NCBI GenBank assembly: GCA_947449135.1 | Contig: CANFQO010000014.1 | Coordinates: forward strand, 1-53,742 | DNA length: 53,742 nt | Reading direction: 5' to 3' | From: Planctomycetaceae bacterium | GTDB taxonomy: Bacteria > Planctomycetota > Planctomycetia > Pirellulales > UBA1268 | Part shown: positions 52,080 to 53,742 of the stretch, in pieces | How the letters are laid out: each line of letters begins with the position of its first letter | How positions within the stretch are numbered: the first letter of the stretch is position 1 | Program-made: the position numbers and the translations under genes | Notes under the pieces: generated by a model | What the model was told of the DNA's origin: nothing | Database searches by the model: none | The model's input: only the letters and a program-made list of their open reading frames with translations

Positions 52080-53011
52080 TTCTTCAGCTTCTTCTCCAAG
52101 GCGGCCATCGCTGACCGAACCTTGTCGACGATCGTCTTCTGGGAGGCGGGCTCGGGCACCTTGTCGGCTGCCTTGTCGGCCTCCTTGAGCAGAGCCAATG
52201 CCTGCCTGGTGTCGCCGGTGGCATTGGTGGCCATCGCCACCGCGAGGAGCGCGTAGGCCCGGCTCTCGGCGCGGTTGATGCTCTTGGCCGCGGCTTCCGC
52301 CTCCTCGAGGAGCTGTGCGGCCTCCTTTTTCTTGCCGGTCTGCGCCTGTGCGCCAGCCGCTGCCGCGAGTGCTTCGGCCTTCGCCCGCGGCTCGTCGAGG
52401 GTCTTCGCGGCCTCCAGCAACTGGTCAACCACGTCGCTGGCCGCATCGGCCATGCCGCTGCGGGTGTAGCCCAGTGCCACGGCGGCGAGGGCCTCGGCCC
52501 GGAAGCGTTCCTCGACACCGCCGGCCACATCGGCCGCCTTCTGGAGCGTCTCCTTGGCCTCCTTGGAATCGGTGTTGGCCTTGTAGATCGCCCCCGCTTC
52601 GGCAAAGAGTGCGGCCTTGCGGACCGGGTCGGCGATCGCGTCGGCGAGGCTGCAGGCCTTGCCAAGGGCTTCGCGAGCCGGCTTGCGCTCGCCGATCTCT
52701 GCGAGGAAGCCCGCCACCTCGACCAGCCGGAGGGCGAAGACGGTGCCGTCCCCCTCTCCCGTGAGCCTCTCCAGGGCCTTGCCAGCGGTCTCCTTCGCGC
52801 CGGCCTCGTCGTTCGCCGCGAACTGTGACCGGGCCACCCTCAAGAGCGCCGCCGCCTGCCGATCGGGCGTCTTTTCCTGCTCCGCTTTCGCCAGCCGCTG
52901 TTGGATCGTGAGCCCGGCCTTCTTTTTCGTACCGCAGCCGACAGCGGGGAGGATCGCTCCAAGCCCCACGACGATGACCAGCAGCAGGCGGAATGAGTCG
53001 AACGGGCGCAT
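52076..53011 (-). CDS. Lipoprotein with TPR-like helical repeats
   Basis: This 311-residue protein starts MRPFDSFRLLLVIVVGLGA and has the lipobox LPAVGC at about residue 25, so it should be lipid-anchored. The rest is almost entirely Ala/Glu/Lys-rich helical repeats of about 35-45 residues, such as AAALLRVARSQFAANDEAGA and AEALAAVALGYTRSGMADAA, consistent with TPR-like scaffolding. No enzyme motif is seen. The ATG at 53011 is preferred to a TTG at 53020 because GGAG lies 9 bases upstream of it. Convergent with the photolyase gene. Confidence 0.78.
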   Translation of the reverse strand: MRPFDSFRLLLVIVVGLGAILPAVGCGTKKKAGLTIQQRLAKAEQEKTPDRQAAALLRVARSQFAANDEAGAKETAGKALERLTGEGDGTVFALRLVEVAGFLAEIGERKPAREALGKACSLADAIADPVRKAALFAEAGAIYKANTDSKEAKETLQKAADVAGGVEERFRAEALAAVALGYTRSGMADAASDVVDQLLEAAKTLDEPRAKAEALAAAAGAQAQTGKKKEAAQLLEEAEAAAKSINRAESRAYALLAVAMATNATGDTRQALALLKEADKAADKVPEPASQKTIVDKVRSAMAALEKKLKN

Positions 53012-53091
53012 GACGGTCAACTCCGGAAAGCAGAGGAGCGATGCCGGGTCTGGAAACCAAGGCAGTCGGGAATCGTCAGAACATCCAGCCG

Positions 53092-53742
53092 TCAGAATTT
53101 CAGACGGGCCCTGGACAGACGGGCATGGGTCTCCGCCATCAGGTCGTCTTCAGCTGATTCGTCATCGGCCTCGTAGGTCGCCGAGAACCGGAGGTAGGCG
53201 CCGCAGTCGTCCCACGGCACGGTCGAGATCGACAGATCGTGGATTAGGAATTGGCTGGCGTCCTGCGCTGTGGCAAAGACACGGTCGCCTGCCCCCTTCG
53301 GGCTCTTTGTATAGAGGAAGTAGGTGCCACCCGGCATTTCGCACTCGAAGCCGACGGCCCGCAGCACGCCTACGAGTTTTTCCAGCCGACGGCGATACTT
53401 CTCACGAACCCGTTGAGGAATCTTCGGATCGCCAAGCGCCGCCGCTCCCGCCTTCTGGATGGCCATGAACTGGCCGGAATCGCAGTTGTCCTTCACGTCG
53501 GCGAAGGCCCTGACAATCTTCTCGTGGCCGCAGACCCAGCCAAGCCGCCAGCCGATCATGTGGAAGCCCTTCGACATCGAGTGCACCTCGACGCCGACGT
53601 CTTTGGCCCCGTCGACCGACAAAAACGAGAGCGGCTCGTCGTCGTAGGAGAGCATGATGTGGGCGGCATCCTGCACCACGATGATGCGGTGCTTGTGGGC
53701 GAAGTCGACCACCTGCTCGTAGAAAGCCCTGGTGGCCGTGGC
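53092..53742 (-). CDS. Class I/II aminotransferase, LL-diaminopimelate aminotransferase-like, N-terminus beyond window
   Basis: The frame is open to the right edge, giving 216 C-terminal residues. It begins ATATRAFYEQVVDFAHKHR, has the PLP-lysine motif SMSKGFHMIGWRLGWVCG (Lys of SKG) and DNCDSGQFMAIQKA, and ends in the small domain (GFECEMPGGTYFLYTKSPKG, LRFSATYEADDE). The pattern fits type I fold aminotransferases and is closest by eye to LL-DAP aminotransferases used for lysine and peptidoglycan precursors in planctomycetes and chlamydiae. The product is cytoplasmic. The precise substrate needs the missing N-terminal half. Confidence 0.75.
   Translation of the reverse strand, partial: ATATRAFYEQVVDFAHKHRIIVVQDAAHIMLSYDDEPLSFLSVDGAKDVGVEVHSMSKGFHMIGWRLGWVCGHEKIVRAFADVKDNCDSGQFMAIQKAGAAALGDPKIPQRVREKYRRRLEKLVGVLRAVGFECEMPGGTYFLYTKSPKGAGDRVFATAQDASQFLIHDLSISTVPWDDCGAYLRFSATYEADDESAEDDLMAETHARLSRARLKF

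Overview
The window is a GC-rich chromosomal segment of a planctomycete, most likely of the Pirellulales type. The assignment rests on family content: three DUF1549/DUF1553 cytochrome proteins paired with Tat-exported DUF1501 proteins, a DUF1559 prepilin-like protein with the H-X9-DG ending, a LEPR-XLL surface protein, two Gfo/Idh/MocA oxidoreductases (one Tat-exported), a SPINDLY/OGT-like TPR glycosyltransferase and PQQ-type propellers. I see no tRNA, rRNA, CRISPR array, phage or insertion sequence. Apart from the genes cut by the two edges, the only broken gene is a tiny DUF1501 tail.

Layout. 1-2949: the N-terminus of a LEPR-XLL protein leaving the left edge, frr, and a polytopic membrane protein. 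3195-11490: six abutting or overlapping genes of ABC-2 type (three ATPases, three permeases). The last is a 1138-residue fusion of a NatB-like permease, a CPBP glutamic intramembrane protease and an ionotropic-receptor-like (GluR0-type) channel/ligand module; it is the most unusual gene here. 11787-15730: DUF1501 and DUF1549/1553 pair 1. 15943-18717: pyruvate phosphate dikinase, followed by about 500 bases of hairpins and repeats. 19217-22415: SLC13 anion transporter, Cys-rich secreted protein, DUF1559 protein with a clear sigma-70-like promoter. 22433-26192: a large lipoprotein with a thioredoxin-like domain, diverging from a LarA-like protein. 26390-35975: a long minus-strand run (signal peptidase I, Gfo/Idh, sugar isomerase, cupin, DUF1501/DUF1549 pair 2) with two copies of a structured repeat. 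36145-43506: ABA4-like DUF4281, DUF72, a D-2-hydroxyacid dehydrogenase of FAD/Fe-S type, a PQQ propeller and a Tat-exported Gfo/Idh. 43661-47547: DUF1549/DUF1501 pair 3, then a hairpin array holding the DUF1501 remnant. 47709-53742: two glycosyltransferases, DNA photolyase, a repeat lipoprotein and a truncated aminotransferase.

How the genes work together. The ABC block looks like one transcription unit building an export or membrane-remodelling machine with protease and sensor modules. The Gfo/Idh, isomerase and cupin genes look like a sugar or cyclitol catabolic set, and the DUF1549/DUF1501 pairs are exported proteins whose role I cannot name. Two repeat families stand out. Family A (81/83 identical) lies in two convergent gene junctions. 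Family B lies in two co-directional junctions and shows compensatory base changes, which supports a conserved secondary structure.
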